A DNA stretch of 6,314 nt from Alphaproteobacteria bacterium. Lineage in GTDB: Bacteria; Pseudomonadota; Alphaproteobacteria; Micropepsales; Micropepsaceae. Below are positions 1 to 6,314 of the stretch, in pieces. Made by a program: the position numbers and the translations under genes. The stretch spans positions 1 to 6,314 of the forward strand of contig JAICVV010000129.1 of assembly GCA_025935155.1 (NCBI GenBank), given 5' to 3'. A model generated the notes under the pieces. It was not told where the DNA came from. It made no database searches and saw nothing but the letters and a program-made list of their open reading frames with translations. Each line of letters opens with the position of its first letter. The stretch's first letter is position 1.

Positions 1-801
1 GCCGCGCCCTTGCGCGTCAAAGCCGGTGAAGGTCGCGGCGCGCGTGCCGACAATTTCTCCCGGCGGAATCTTCACGCGCGCGGCGCCGATGACCACGCCG
101 TTGCGCAACACCAGCGCGCGCTGGTCGGCCGTGCTGGCAAGGATCGTGAGCGGGCCGCTTGGCGAAAGCTGCGGCTGCCAGTTGTAATCTTCTTCCTTTC
201 CAAGGTGGTTTTCCGCCACTGCCGCTGCTGAGGCGGGCATGAGCCCCGTAAGCGTACGCGGATCGACGATATTCTGCGTGGCCGGTTGTTCGTTGGTGAT
301 AACAACCGTCATCCCCATCGACGTCTCCTTGAACAGCGCCTCGGAAAAGGCGAGCGGCAGGCGCACGCAGCCGTGCGACGCGGGATAGCCAGGCAGGCCG
401 CCGGCATGCAAGGCGATGCCGTCCCAGGTCAGCCGCTGCATGTAGGGCATCGGCGCGTTGCTGTACTTGTTCGAGTGGTGGTTCTTGTCCTTCTGGAGGA
501 TGGTGAACACACCGGTCGGCGTTGCGTGACCTTTCTTGCCGGTCGAAACCGTGCTGGCACCGATGCGCACACCGTTGCGGTACACATAAGCGCGTTGCGC
601 TGGCAGACTGACCACTACCGTCATTGGCCCGCGCGGCGCCAGCTCCGGGCTCCAGATATACTCGCCTGGCCTGAGCTTGCCGACATCGGATTCCGCAACG
701 GATGATTTTTTCGCGCCGGGGTTGAAGGCCAGCGCAGGGATCGCCGCGATGGCAAACAGGCATAAGACCGCAACCGCAAGTTTTTGAATGGCCGCCCGCA
801 T
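1..801 (-). CDS. L,D-transpeptidase (YkuD domain), exported, 3' end cut by window edge
   Basis: YkuD-type L,D-transpeptidases form 3-3 peptidoglycan cross-links or attach proteins to the wall in the periplasm, using an active-site cysteine. The frame is open from the ATG at 801 to the left edge (267 codons, no stop). Residues 1-25 look like a signal peptide: a basic start (MRAAIQK), a hydrophobic core and a likely cleavage after ALA (residue 25). The YkuD domain spans about 55-169. It carries TPTGVF (94-99) and the catalytic block with His132, then SHGCVR at 142-147, so the nucleophile is Cys145. After about residue 205 a second copy of the domain's N-terminal part begins (WQP at 208, RNGV at 233-236), described as a finding. 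The start is supported by a purine-rich GGGGTGG just upstream and by a promoter about 35 bases before it. The enzyme class is secure; the exact reaction (cross-linking or lipoprotein attachment) cannot be read from the sequence. Confidence 0.93.
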   Translation of the reverse strand, partial: MRAAIQKLAVAVLCLFAIAAIPALAFNPGAKKSSVAESDVGKLRPGEYIWSPELAPRGPMTVVVSLPAQRAYVYRNGVRIGASTVSTGKKGHATPTGVFTILQKDKNHHSNKYSNAPMPYMQRLTWDGIALHAGGLPGYPASHGCVRLPLAFSEALFKETSMGMTVVITNEQPATQNIVDPRTLTGLMPASAAAVAENHLGKEEDYNWQPQLSPSGPLTILASTADQRALVLRNGVVIGAARVKIPPGEIVGTRAATFTGFDAQGRG

Positions 802-835
802 ATCCACCCCGATGGAAGTGCCCGCTTGTCCGTAA

Positions 836-864
836 ATTAGCCGGCGGATGCCACGCCGTGTCAA
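836..864 (-). promoter_or_regulatory. Sigma-70-like promoter for the L,D-transpeptidase gene
   Basis: Read on the minus strand there is a perfect -35 box TTGACA (864-859), a 17-base spacer, and a -10 box GCTAAT (841-836, 4 of 6 consensus bases). Transcription would start near 829, giving a leader of about 28 bases before the ATG at 801. The match is seen directly; use as a promoter is inferred. It implies that the transpeptidase is transcribed independently of the upstream heparinase-like gene. Confidence 0.6.
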
Positions 865-895
865 TACAGATGGAAAGGCGCAAATTCGCCTGTTG

Positions 896-930
896 TTGGC
901 TGCGGACGCTGCAGTCTCCGTTCCAGGCAA
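896..930. repeat. Imperfect inverted repeat centred on CTGCAG
   Basis: The arms meet at CTGCAG (909-914). Outward from that core, two positions mismatch (907-908 against 915-916), then CGGA at 903-906 pairs with TCCG at 917-920. After a three-base bulge (921-923) CTG (900-902) pairs with CAG (924-926), and TTG (896-898) pairs with CAA (928-930). It lies about 32-66 bases upstream of the transpeptidase -35 box, where an activator site could sit. It could also be chance in GC-rich DNA. Confidence 0.3.
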
Positions 931-967
931 TTAAGGGGGGTGCCGAAGGGGGCGCGCATGGAGGGAC

Positions 968-1002
968 GATCTCACGGGGGCGCGGCGCAAATGCGCGAGA
1001 CC
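968..1002. repeat. Nested imperfect hairpin downstream of the heparinase-like gene
   Basis: An outer pair GATCTC (968-973) and GAGACC (997-1002) matches except for one position that would be a G-U pair in the minus-strand RNA. It encloses an inner perfect hairpin GCGCAAATGCGC (985-996) with 5-base arms. It begins about 105 bases past the heparinase-like stop codon in the direction of transcription. No T-tract follows, so it is not a standard terminator; it may be an RNA 3'-end structure or chance. Confidence 0.25.
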
Positions 1003-1107
1003 GCCGGGCAGACCGCACGCCCGAAGGAGCTGCTTGGATCTCGCCATCCAATATCAGTGCCTGGCCGACACGCCGATCGGACAACATTGTAGTCTCTGCG
1101 GGGGCAA

Positions 1108-2805
1108 TCAACCGCCGCCGATGCGCTCGAAGACCCAGCCGATTTCCACCGGTTCGTTGCGGACGACTCCGCCGATCACAAGCTGTTCCGTGCGGCGCAC
1201 GCTTTCATTCGCGAGATAGACGCTCTTGTCGATGGTGAGCTCCCCGCCACTGGACTGAAAGCGCCAGCCTTCGCCGGATGCGAGCTTCAACAGCGCGCCG
1301 CCGCCCTGGCTTGGGGAGATTCGAACATCGGGATGGATGTGAAACCGCGCCGCAAAGGGTGTTGCCTCAGTGCTCCGGCGCCTGCGTACCAGGCGATCGA
1401 GACCGGAAATCAGCTTTCCGTTCGGCGACATTGTCACGCGGCGCTCATGAACGACGCCGAACATATCAAGATAACCGTCATGGGCAGCATTCACCGTCCA
1501 ACCGGATGCCGATTCAACGCGATCGGTTTCGATACTTTGCGGGCCGCCAAGTAAACGCGGCCCCAGAAGCGCAGCCAGCGATCCGGTCAGGATCCTCGCC
1601 ATCGAGCGATCCGCCAGCGTGATCGTGGAGTGCGCTGCTGTGGCGCGCAAGATTCCGCCCCATCTTCGCTCATCGTTCGAGGCGCCGCAATTCACCACGA
1701 CGCGCTGATTGCCGGTGCTGAACTCGAACCCGAGGCAACCGGCATGCGCGGTCTTGCTGAACGCGCCGGACGGTGGCGGCCCGCAATCCAGCACCAGCAG
1801 GGTGCGCCCGGCGGTGAGCCGTTGATATCCGGAATCCGGCGCGTGGGCGAAGGGCTGGCCGCGCACTTCATCGCGCGCCAGCAGTGTGGCGATGGCCTTC
1901 GCGTCGCCCTCCTGTCCGCCGTTAAACATAGCAAGCGCGCCGTCGCCCATACGGAAGAAGCGCAGCATCGGCGCCATGCGATCGCGCGCCGTGCGCAACG
2001 GCAGCGGTGTGACAAGATTGGATACATCCAACGCGTCGGTTACAGCGGCGAGTAATTCGTAGGCGCGCAACAGCGCCTCGGGTGAGCGGCTGACATGTCC
2101 TCCATCCGAAAGTATTTGCCGCGCCAGTTCCGTTTCAAGTCGCTCGAGTCCGGTGCTGAACCGTTTGGAATGATCGTTGAGACAGAGGCCGGACAGCGCG
2201 TGCGCGGCCGCCGCCTCGAGGCGCGGCAACCCATCCGGTGCCTCTTTCGAAATGCGCGCCAGCATGCGGCTTTGCTCGCGCAAGCTGACGAACAGGCGCG
2301 AACGCCAGGTCACCTCAGAATTGGTCAGCACGAAGCGGCCGTGGGCAAAAATGTTGATCAGCCTTTGGCCAAGAATATCGGCGCGCCAGGCCGGCTCGGA
2401 GTAACGCCCGTAGCGCTTCAGCCATTGGGTGATGAGATTGGCAGCCAGAATGCGAGCCGGTTCTCCACCCGCGATGGAGAGTGCAGGGAGCCACGCAAAA
2501 CTGTGCAGCGCTTCCGCCCAGGCGAGCGAGGGCGGCGGCTTGTCAAAAATCGATCCTTCCTTGACGTTCACCGGTTCGCCGTTGAACCGGAAGCGGCCGC
2601 GCAGCAGCTGATCTGCGTCTTCCAGCCGCCGCGGCGAAGAAATATTTGGCGAGATAATAATGCGATCCGGCATCCGCCCACGCAGCTGCAATCGATAGAA
2701 CCCGCTTCGGCGCCAGGCGGCGCGCAGCGGCGCTACGGCGCGGCACCACAGTGCGGCAACTGCTTCAAGTCCGAGCGAGACGTATAGGTGCATTCGCCCC
2801 TGCAT
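1108..2805 (-). CDS. Heparinase II/III-like family protein
   Basis: The 565-residue product belongs to the heparinase II/III-like family: polysaccharide-lyase-like proteins with an N-terminal alpha-helical toroid and a C-terminal beta-sandwich. The helical part covers about 90-300 and includes the characteristic DGGHVSRSPE (234-243). The beta part starts near 330, with HAGCLGFEFS (354-363), RATAAHST (387-394) and FHIHPD (488-493). The conserved histidines His354 and His392 are candidates for catalysis or metal binding. I see no clear signal peptide; the start has a moderately hydrophobic stretch interrupted by Glu and Arg, so the site of action is unclear. The gene starts 8 bases after the rpe stop and is probably co-transcribed. 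A second ATG at 2793 (residue 5) has AGGGG three bases before it and may be the true start. The family is well supported; the natural substrate is unknown and need not be heparin. Confidence 0.88.
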   Translation of the reverse strand: MQGRMHLYVSLGLEAVAALWCRAVAPLRAAWRRSGFYRLQLRGRMPDRIIISPNISSPRRLEDADQLLRGRFRFNGEPVNVKEGSIFDKPPPSLAWAEALHSFAWLPALSIAGGEPARILAANLITQWLKRYGRYSEPAWRADILGQRLINIFAHGRFVLTNSEVTWRSRLFVSLREQSRMLARISKEAPDGLPRLEAAAAHALSGLCLNDHSKRFSTGLERLETELARQILSDGGHVSRSPEALLRAYELLAAVTDALDVSNLVTPLPLRTARDRMAPMLRFFRMGDGALAMFNGGQEGDAKAIATLLARDEVRGQPFAHAPDSGYQRLTAGRTLLVLDCGPPPSGAFSKTAHAGCLGFEFSTGNQRVVVNCGASNDERRWGGILRATAAHSTITLADRSMARILTGSLAALLGPRLLGGPQSIETDRVESASGWTVNAAHDGYLDMFGVVHERRVTMSPNGKLISGLDRLVRRRRSTEATPFAARFHIHPDVRISPSQGGGALLKLASGEGWRFQSSGGELTIDKSVYLANESVRRTEQLVIGGVVRNEPVEIGWVFERIGGG

Positions 2806-2813
2806 GCCGGACG

Positions 2814-3470
2814 TCAGCCGCGCAAACGCGCAATATTGGCAGCATAATTCGCGGCGCCACCCTTGAAGACGGAGGTGCCGGCGACAAGAATGTTGGCGCC
2901 GGCATCGACCGCGCGTCTCGCCGTTTCCGGCGTGATGCCGCCATCGACTTCCAGATCGATCTTCCGGCCGCTGCGCGCGATGCGTTCTGCCGCCGCTTCG
3001 ATTTTGCGCAGCTGGCTTGCGATGAATTCCTGACCGCCAAAACCGGGATTTACCGTCATGATCAGTACGAGGTCCACGAGGTCGAGCACGTTATCGATGA
3101 AGTCGATGGGTGTTCCAGGATTGAGTACAATACCCGGCCGTCTGCCGCAGTCGCGGATGTACTGCAGCGTGCGGTGGACATGCGGGCCGGCTTCGGGGTG
3201 CACGGAAATACCATCGGCACCCGCCTCGCAGAACGCCTGAATGAAAGGATCGACCGGCGCGATCATCAGATGCACGTCGAGCGGCTTTTTGGCATGGGGG
3301 CGGATCGCCCTCACCACAACGGGCCCTATGGTGATATTCGGCACAAAATGGCCGTCCATCACATCGACATGGATGAAATCGGCGCCAGCTTTTTCAATCG
3401 CCTCGATTTCCTTGCCAAGGCGTGCGAAATCGGCGGACAGAATCGAAGCCGCAATGCGAACGGAAGTCAT
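2814..3470 (-). CDS. rpe: Ribulose-phosphate 3-epimerase
   Basis: Rpe interconverts D-ribulose 5-phosphate and D-xylulose 5-phosphate in the cytosol, in the non-oxidative pentose phosphate pathway and, where present, the Calvin cycle. The 218-residue product has the usual full length and is a single TIM barrel. Family signatures appear in order: IAASILSADFARLG (6-19), HVDVMDGHFVPNITIGP (34-50), LDVHLMI (64-70), MTVNPGFGGQ (138-147), EVDGGI (174-179) and the phosphate-binding AGTSVF (197-202). The metal ligands and catalytic acids expected for the family are all present: His34, Asp36, His67 and Asp176. The gene follows the membrane-protein gene by 21 bases and precedes the heparinase-like gene by 8 bases on the same strand. 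Its Shine-Dalgarno is weak, which fits translation coupled to the upstream gene. No carbon-fixation genes are visible, so a housekeeping role is most likely. Confidence 0.97.
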   Translation of the reverse strand: MTSVRIAASILSADFARLGKEIEAIEKAGADFIHVDVMDGHFVPNITIGPVVVRAIRPHAKKPLDVHLMIAPVDPFIQAFCEAGADGISVHPEAGPHVHRTLQYIRDCGRRPGIVLNPGTPIDFIDNVLDLVDLVLIMTVNPGFGGQEFIASQLRKIEAAAERIARSGRKIDLEVDGGITPETARRAVDAGANILVAGTSVFKGGAANYAANIARLRG

Positions 3471-3491
3471 GCCCAGATTAAGGCCGGATTC

Positions 3492-4916
3492 TCAGCGTAC
3501 CTGCAAGGCGGCAGATCGTCTATCCACCGCAAGCAGCGCCAGCGCGAAGGCGGGCACCCAGATAAGGCGCGATTGGTAACGCGCATGCGGATTAGAAAAC
3601 ACTCCGCAAACGATGGCGTTTCCCAGCAACGCGATGAGTACAAAGCCAAGCAACGGCGCTGCCTTCGGATCGCCACGCTTCATGGCAAACACAAATCCGG
3701 CCACAAGCAACAGGAGAACGATTCCCCCCACGGGCACATGCACGTAGTTGATGAGATGGAAATCGATTCGCCCTTTCTGCTGGCGCGCCGCGCTGTAGGC
3801 TGGCATCTGGTCGGGAATGAAGGCGTGAAAATCCGGGTACAGTATCCACTGCTGCGGTTCGATCTGGTCGCCGGTGTGAAAGAGGGTCAGCTGCTGCAAT
3901 ACATCGCGTCCGGCAAGCTCCAGGTTCCAGAAGGGATAGCGCACCAGTGCATCGTGGACGATATGCGCCGATTCCTTTTCTGTGCCGATGAAGCGGTGCA
4001 GCTTGACAAACAAAGTACCCGGCCCCCAGAGCCATTTGTCGGCGCGATGCGGCAATACCTTCCTGTAGCGGCAGAGCTCATAATTTGAAGTCGGGCAGGT
4101 TTCGTTCAGCAGCCGCTGCACCACGCCGTCCTGCAGCATGCGCGCGAACATGAAGACCGCACCCGCGCGACTCACGAAGATGTGGCGGGTGTAAATATAA
4201 TTCGCGGAAAAAATCAGGCAAAAACCAAGGCAGAGGGACGAAACAGGCAGCAGTAGCTGAGCACGGGGCCACGGCTTCTGCCGCAACAGCCTGGCGGCAC
4301 GATAAAGCGCCAGCACAAGGATCAAACCCGCCGATAAGCCAAGATGCGACGGATGCACCGCTGTGGCGAGCGCCGCGATGAATATCAGCAACCCTGCGCG
4401 CCACCACCCCAGCGGCTTGATGTGGAACGCCAGCACATAAAGGCACAGCACAACAAGCGGTGTGAAAATGTCCGGCTCGATCTGGCCTGCATACCATGGC
4501 AATCCGGTCAGCAGCGTCAGCGCGGCGCCGATCAGCAGCAGAATGGGCAATGTAACGCGCGGAGCCACCATGCGCGCCATCTGCACCATCACGAACGACG
4601 CCATCGCCGTTTGCAGCAGCGCAACCAGCCATAGGCTTGTCCCGGCCCCGCCTGTCAGAATGAAAATCGAAAATACAGGCGAGCGCTCCGGCACGAACTT
4701 GTCCCCGAAGCCCTGCATCATGTAGGCGCCGGTATCGTAGAAGATCAGTGGAAAACCGTTCCAGATCGCGGCAGACAACAGCAGGGGGCACAACAGCACC
4801 ACGGCCACCGCTTCCCACGCTGGCCGCGCGAGTGGCATCTGCCACAACGCGCTGGCGAATCGCCGCAAGCGGCTTTGCGGCCCAACGACAAAGGCCGTCG
4901 CGCTGTACTCACTCAT
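3492..4916 (-). CDS. Polytopic membrane protein of unknown function, GT-C glycosyltransferase-like plan
   Basis: I do not recognise a named gene. The 474-residue product has about ten hydrophobic segments, near 33-51, 81-88, 93-113, 120-138, 147-165, 171-206 (two), 219-238, 398-411, 420-440 and 449-464. A large hydrophilic loop of about 155 residues lies between 240 and 395 and contains Cys274 and Cys282. Just after the first segment comes NGFPLIFYDTGAY (53-65) with Asp61, and a second acidic motif GQIEPDIF lies at 144-151. An acidic residue in the first non-cytoplasmic loop of a many-helix membrane protein is the general plan of GT-C glycosyltransferases that use lipid-linked sugars. This similarity is inferred; no family-specific motif proves it. 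The C-terminal PHARYQSRLIW (443-453) looks conserved in character. It is probably the first gene of an operon with rpe and the heparinase-like gene. The ATG at 4916 gives a plausible cytoplasmic N-terminus, although its Shine-Dalgarno is weak. Confidence 0.85.
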   Translation of the reverse strand: MSEYSATAFVVGPQSRLRRFASALWQMPLARPAWEAVAVVLLCPLLLSAAIWNGFPLIFYDTGAYMMQGFGDKFVPERSPVFSIFILTGGAGTSLWLVALLQTAMASFVMVQMARMVAPRVTLPILLLIGAALTLLTGLPWYAGQIEPDIFTPLVVLCLYVLAFHIKPLGWWRAGLLIFIAALATAVHPSHLGLSAGLILVLALYRAARLLRQKPWPRAQLLLPVSSLCLGFCLIFSANYIYTRHIFVSRAGAVFMFARMLQDGVVQRLLNETCPTSNYELCRYRKVLPHRADKWLWGPGTLFVKLHRFIGTEKESAHIVHDALVRYPFWNLELAGRDVLQQLTLFHTGDQIEPQQWILYPDFHAFIPDQMPAYSAARQQKGRIDFHLINYVHVPVGGIVLLLLVAGFVFAMKRGDPKAAPLLGFVLIALLGNAIVCGVFSNPHARYQSRLIWVPAFALALLAVDRRSAALQVR

Positions 4917-5014
4917 GGGAAAGCGGATCCGCGCTTCTCATTCACCTCTATGAACGCGAATTCCGCGAGCCGCAAGGCAGGCCATGACGCCGCAGTTTCG
5001 CTGGGTATTGGCGG

Positions 5015-5042
5015 TTGACTGGCCCCTTCCCGCCCCTAAACT
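5015..5042 (+). promoter_or_regulatory. Sigma-70-like promoter for the sdh operon
   Basis: A -35 box TTGACT (5015-5020) is separated by 16 GC-rich bases from a -10 box TAAACT (5037-5042, 4 of 6 consensus bases). Transcription would start near 5049, giving a leader of about 28 bases before the sdhC ATG. This placement argues against any start codon upstream of 5049 for sdhC. The boxes are seen directly; promoter activity is inferred. Confidence 0.6.
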
Positions 5043-5067
5043 CCGCGCTGCTTCGCAACAACTCGCC

Positions 5068-5071
5068 AGGA
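5068..5071 (+). promoter_or_regulatory. Ribosome binding site of sdhC
   Basis: AGGA sits five bases before the ATG at 5077. It decides the sdhC start: the in-frame ATG at 4984 would add 31 residues that look unlike any SdhC N-terminus and would lie upstream of the promoter. Confidence 0.65.
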
Positions 5072-5076
5072 CCATT

Positions 5077-5502
5077 ATGGCGGATAACCCGCAATCGCCG
5101 CCCGCCCGGGAGCGGCCGCTGTCGCCCTTTCTCAGCGTCTACAAATGGCCGATCACCATGGCCACCTCCATCACCCATCGGGCGACCGGTATTGCCATTT
5201 CCGTTGGGATGATCCTCGTGGCCTGGGCCCTGATTGCGCTGGCCAGCGGCCCGGAAATGTACCAGCCGTTCACGGCGGCAATTGCAAATCCCATCGGGCT
5301 GATCGTGCTGTTCGGGTTTCTCTGGTCGCTGGTTTTCCATTTTCTCAACGGCATCCGGCATCTCGCCTGGGATTTGGGCTACGGCTTTGCCGTGCCAACG
5401 GCGAACCGTAGCGGCGTGACGGTGATCGCGCTTTCGGTTCTCCTTAGCGTCGGTGTGTTCGCCTACGGATGGTGGGCAGTGCATGGAGGCTTCCGCGCAT
5501 GA
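5077..5502 (+). CDS. sdhC: Succinate dehydrogenase cytochrome b556 subunit SdhC
   Basis: SdhC is one of two membrane anchors of respiratory complex II. With SdhD it holds haem b and the ubiquinone site in the inner membrane. The 141-residue product has the typical length and three membrane segments near 31-56, 72-92 and 113-135. The N-terminal RPLSPFLSVYKW (13-24) and SITHRATG (31-38) are classic; Ser31 and Arg35 correspond to quinone-site Ser27 and Arg31 of the E. coli protein. The second helix ends in HFLNGIRHLAWD (88-99), where His88 is the expected haem ligand. The stop codon overlaps the sdhD start by four bases (ATGA). It is the first gene of a rightward sdhC-sdhD-sdhA operon with its own promoter and Shine-Dalgarno. 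Confidence 0.96.
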   Translation: MADNPQSPPARERPLSPFLSVYKWPITMATSITHRATGIAISVGMILVAWALIALASGPEMYQPFTAAIANPIGLIVLFGFLWSLVFHFLNGIRHLAWDLGYGFAVPTANRSGVTVIALSVLLSVGVFAYGWWAVHGGFRA

Positions 5503-5876
5503 GCCTCGAAACTCCACTGCACCGTGTTGAGGGCCTCGGCTCCGCGCATTCCGGCGTCGGCCATTTCTGGCGCGAGCGGGTCACCGCCGCCGCCCTCATC
5601 CCGCTTTCTGCGTGGCTGGTTATTTCCGTGCTGTTACTGATGGGCAAAACGGAAGCCGAAGTCGCGAGCTTCTTCCAGCATCCGTGGAATGCGTTGCTGA
5701 TGGGCCTTTTCGTGATCGTCAGCTGTGTGCACATGATGCTGGGATTGCAGATGGTGATTGACGACTACGTGCATCATTCCGGTCGGCGAATCGTTCTTCT
5801 GCTGCTGAATCGCGCCTTCGCCTGGGTCGTTGGTGGCCTTTCTCTGGTGGCGCTGCTGCGCCTGGCGGTGGGCTGA
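5499..5876 (+). CDS. sdhD: Succinate dehydrogenase hydrophobic membrane anchor subunit SdhD
   Basis: SdhD pairs with SdhC to anchor complex II and complete the haem b and ubiquinone pockets. The 125-residue product has three membrane segments near 28-48, 63-86 and 99-121. The second carries His78, with Asp89-Tyr90 eleven and twelve residues later. This is the same spacing as the E. coli haem ligand His71 and the quinone-site Asp82-Tyr83. The N-terminal [20 protein letters not shown] (14-33) is a typical alphaproteobacterial SdhD start. I chose the ATG at 5499, which overlaps the sdhC stop and has GGAGG nine bases before it (5485-5489). An in-frame ATG at 5469 lies inside sdhC and lacks that support. 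The stop overlaps the sdhA start by one base (TGATG). Confidence 0.95.
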   Translation: MSLETPLHRVEGLGSAHSGVGHFWRERVTAAALIPLSAWLVISVLLLMGKTEAEVASFFQHPWNALLMGLFVIVSCVHMMLGLQMVIDDYVHHSGRRIVLLLLNRAFAWVVGGLSLVALLRLAVG

Positions 5877-6314
5877 TGGCTCCGGCATATCCGATCATCG
5901 ATCATAGTTTCGACGTCGTGGTTGTTGGCGCGGGCGGCTCGGGCCTCCGTGCTACGCTCGAATGTGCCGCGCGCGGACTGAAGACGGCCTGTGTCACGAA
6001 GGTGTTCCCCACTCGCAGCCACACGGTGGCCGCGCAGGGTGGCGTGGCGGCGGCGCTCGGCAATATGGGGCCGGACGACTGGCGCTGGCACATGTACGAC
6101 ACCGTCAAGGGCGCCGACTGGCTGGGCGACCAGGACGCCATCGAATACATGTGCCGCAACGCGCCGGAAGCGGTCTACGAGCTTGAACATTACGGCGTAC
6201 CATTCTCGCGAACAGAAGACGGTCGCATTTATCAGCGTGCCTTCGGCGGTATGACGACCGATTATGGGCGGGGAATCGCGCAGCGCACCTGCGCCGCGGC
6301 AGACCGCACCGGCC
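5876..6314 (+). CDS. sdhA: Succinate dehydrogenase flavoprotein subunit SdhA, 3' end cut by window edge
   Basis: SdhA oxidises succinate to fumarate in the TCA cycle and passes electrons through covalent FAD to the iron-sulphur subunit SdhB. Only the first 146 codons are in the window, roughly a quarter of a typical protein of about 590-600 residues. The N-terminus contains the dinucleotide-binding motif [10 protein letters not shown] (14-23). It is followed by [11 protein letters not shown] (46-56), where His49 is the expected covalent FAD attachment site. QRAFGG (120-125) and [12 protein letters not shown] (135-146) belong to the conserved substrate and FAD region. The ATG overlaps the sdhD stop by one base and only a weak GGTGGG precedes it, which fits coupling to sdhD translation. 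The order C-D-A predicts sdhB just beyond the right edge. Confidence 0.97.
   Translation, partial: MAPAYPIIDHSFDVVVVGAGGSGLRATLECAARGLKTACVTKVFPTRSHTVAAQGGVAAALGNMGPDDWRWHMYDTVKGADWLGDQDAIEYMCRNAPEAVYELEHYGVPFSRTEDGRIYQRAFGGMTTDYGRGIAQRTCAAADRTG

Larger units (their letters stand above)
802..1107. other. Intergenic region between the heparinase-like gene and the L,D-transpeptidase gene
   Basis: These 306 bases hold no credible gene. Frames open through here give Arg/Ala-rich translations without motifs or a good ribosome binding site. The transpeptidase promoter lies at 836-864. Two imperfect inverted repeats are present at 896-930 and 968-1002. I saw no hairpin followed by a T-run on the minus strand, so no intrinsic terminator for the heparinase-like gene can be named. 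Confidence 0.6.

Noticed and set aside
17..1111. A 364-codon minus-strand open frame covering the transpeptidase gene and the gap
   Set aside because: It is in a different frame from the one encoding the signal peptide and SHGCVR catalytic motif. The translation is Arg/Ala-rich without recognisable domains, and it would overlap a secure gene for most of its length.
858..1238. A 126-codon plus-strand open frame in the 802-1107 gap
   Set aside because: It runs into the 3' end of the heparinase-like gene on the other strand, has no good Shine-Dalgarno and gives an Arg-rich translation without motifs.
2751..4088. A 445-codon open frame on the plus strand across rpe and the membrane-protein gene
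   Set aside because: Its codons are exact reverse complements of the codons of the two minus-strand genes. A stop would need a TTA, CTA or TCA codon in those genes, and these are rare in GC-rich coding DNA, so a long open antisense frame is expected. Its translation is rich in Arg, His and Gln with no motif, whereas the minus strand encodes an unmistakable Rpe.
4984..5076. An upstream ATG that would lengthen SdhC by 31 residues
   Set aside because: It lies upstream of the likely transcription start, has no ribosome binding site, and the added residues do not resemble an SdhC N-terminus. The ATG at 5077 has AGGA at good spacing.
4948..5517. A 189-codon minus-strand open frame opposite sdhC
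   Set aside because: It is antisense to a secure sdhC gene and the translation is hydrophilic, Arg/Gly/Pro-rich and without motifs.
1..6314. Search for tRNA or rRNA genes, CRISPR repeats, insertion sequence ends and toxin-antitoxin pairs
   Set aside because: No cloverleaf-like segment, regularly spaced direct repeats, transposase motif or small gene pair was seen. Nearly all of the window is accounted for by seven chromosomal genes.

Overview
The window looks like an ordinary chromosomal stretch of a GC-rich alphaproteobacterium. The main support is the sdhC-sdhD-sdhA gene order and the alphaproteobacterial style of the succinate dehydrogenase anchor subunits. A ribulose-phosphate 3-epimerase gene followed directly by a heparinase II/III-like gene is also a neighbourhood I associate with that class. 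I cannot assign a genus from the sequence alone.

Layout from left to right. Positions 1-801 (minus) hold an exported YkuD-type L,D-transpeptidase that runs off the left edge. Positions 802-1107 are a 306-base gap without a credible gene; it holds a good sigma-70-like promoter for the transpeptidase and two imperfect inverted repeats. Positions 1108-4916 (minus) are three tightly packed genes, transcribed in the order polytopic membrane protein, rpe, heparinase II/III-like protein, with gaps of 21 and 8 bases; they are probably one operon. Positions 4917-5076 are a 160-base divergent intergenic region with a clear promoter and Shine-Dalgarno for the rightward operon. Positions 5077-6314 (plus) are sdhC, sdhD and the first 146 codons of sdhA, with 4-base and 1-base overlaps that suggest translational coupling.

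Together, the rightward genes encode the membrane anchor and the start of the flavoprotein of respiratory complex II. The leftward cluster combines a central-carbon enzyme (pentose phosphate/Calvin epimerase) with a polysaccharide-lyase-like protein and a membrane protein of unknown role that resembles a GT-C-type glycosyltransferase in general plan. The transpeptidase acts on the cell wall. Two real genes (the transpeptidase and sdhA) are cut by the window edges, so they are incomplete here.

I found no mobile element, CRISPR array, RNA gene or evidence of a new defence or biosynthetic system. The most unusual things are an internal duplication in the L,D-transpeptidase, the uncharacterised membrane protein, and a heparinase-like protein without a recognisable export signal.
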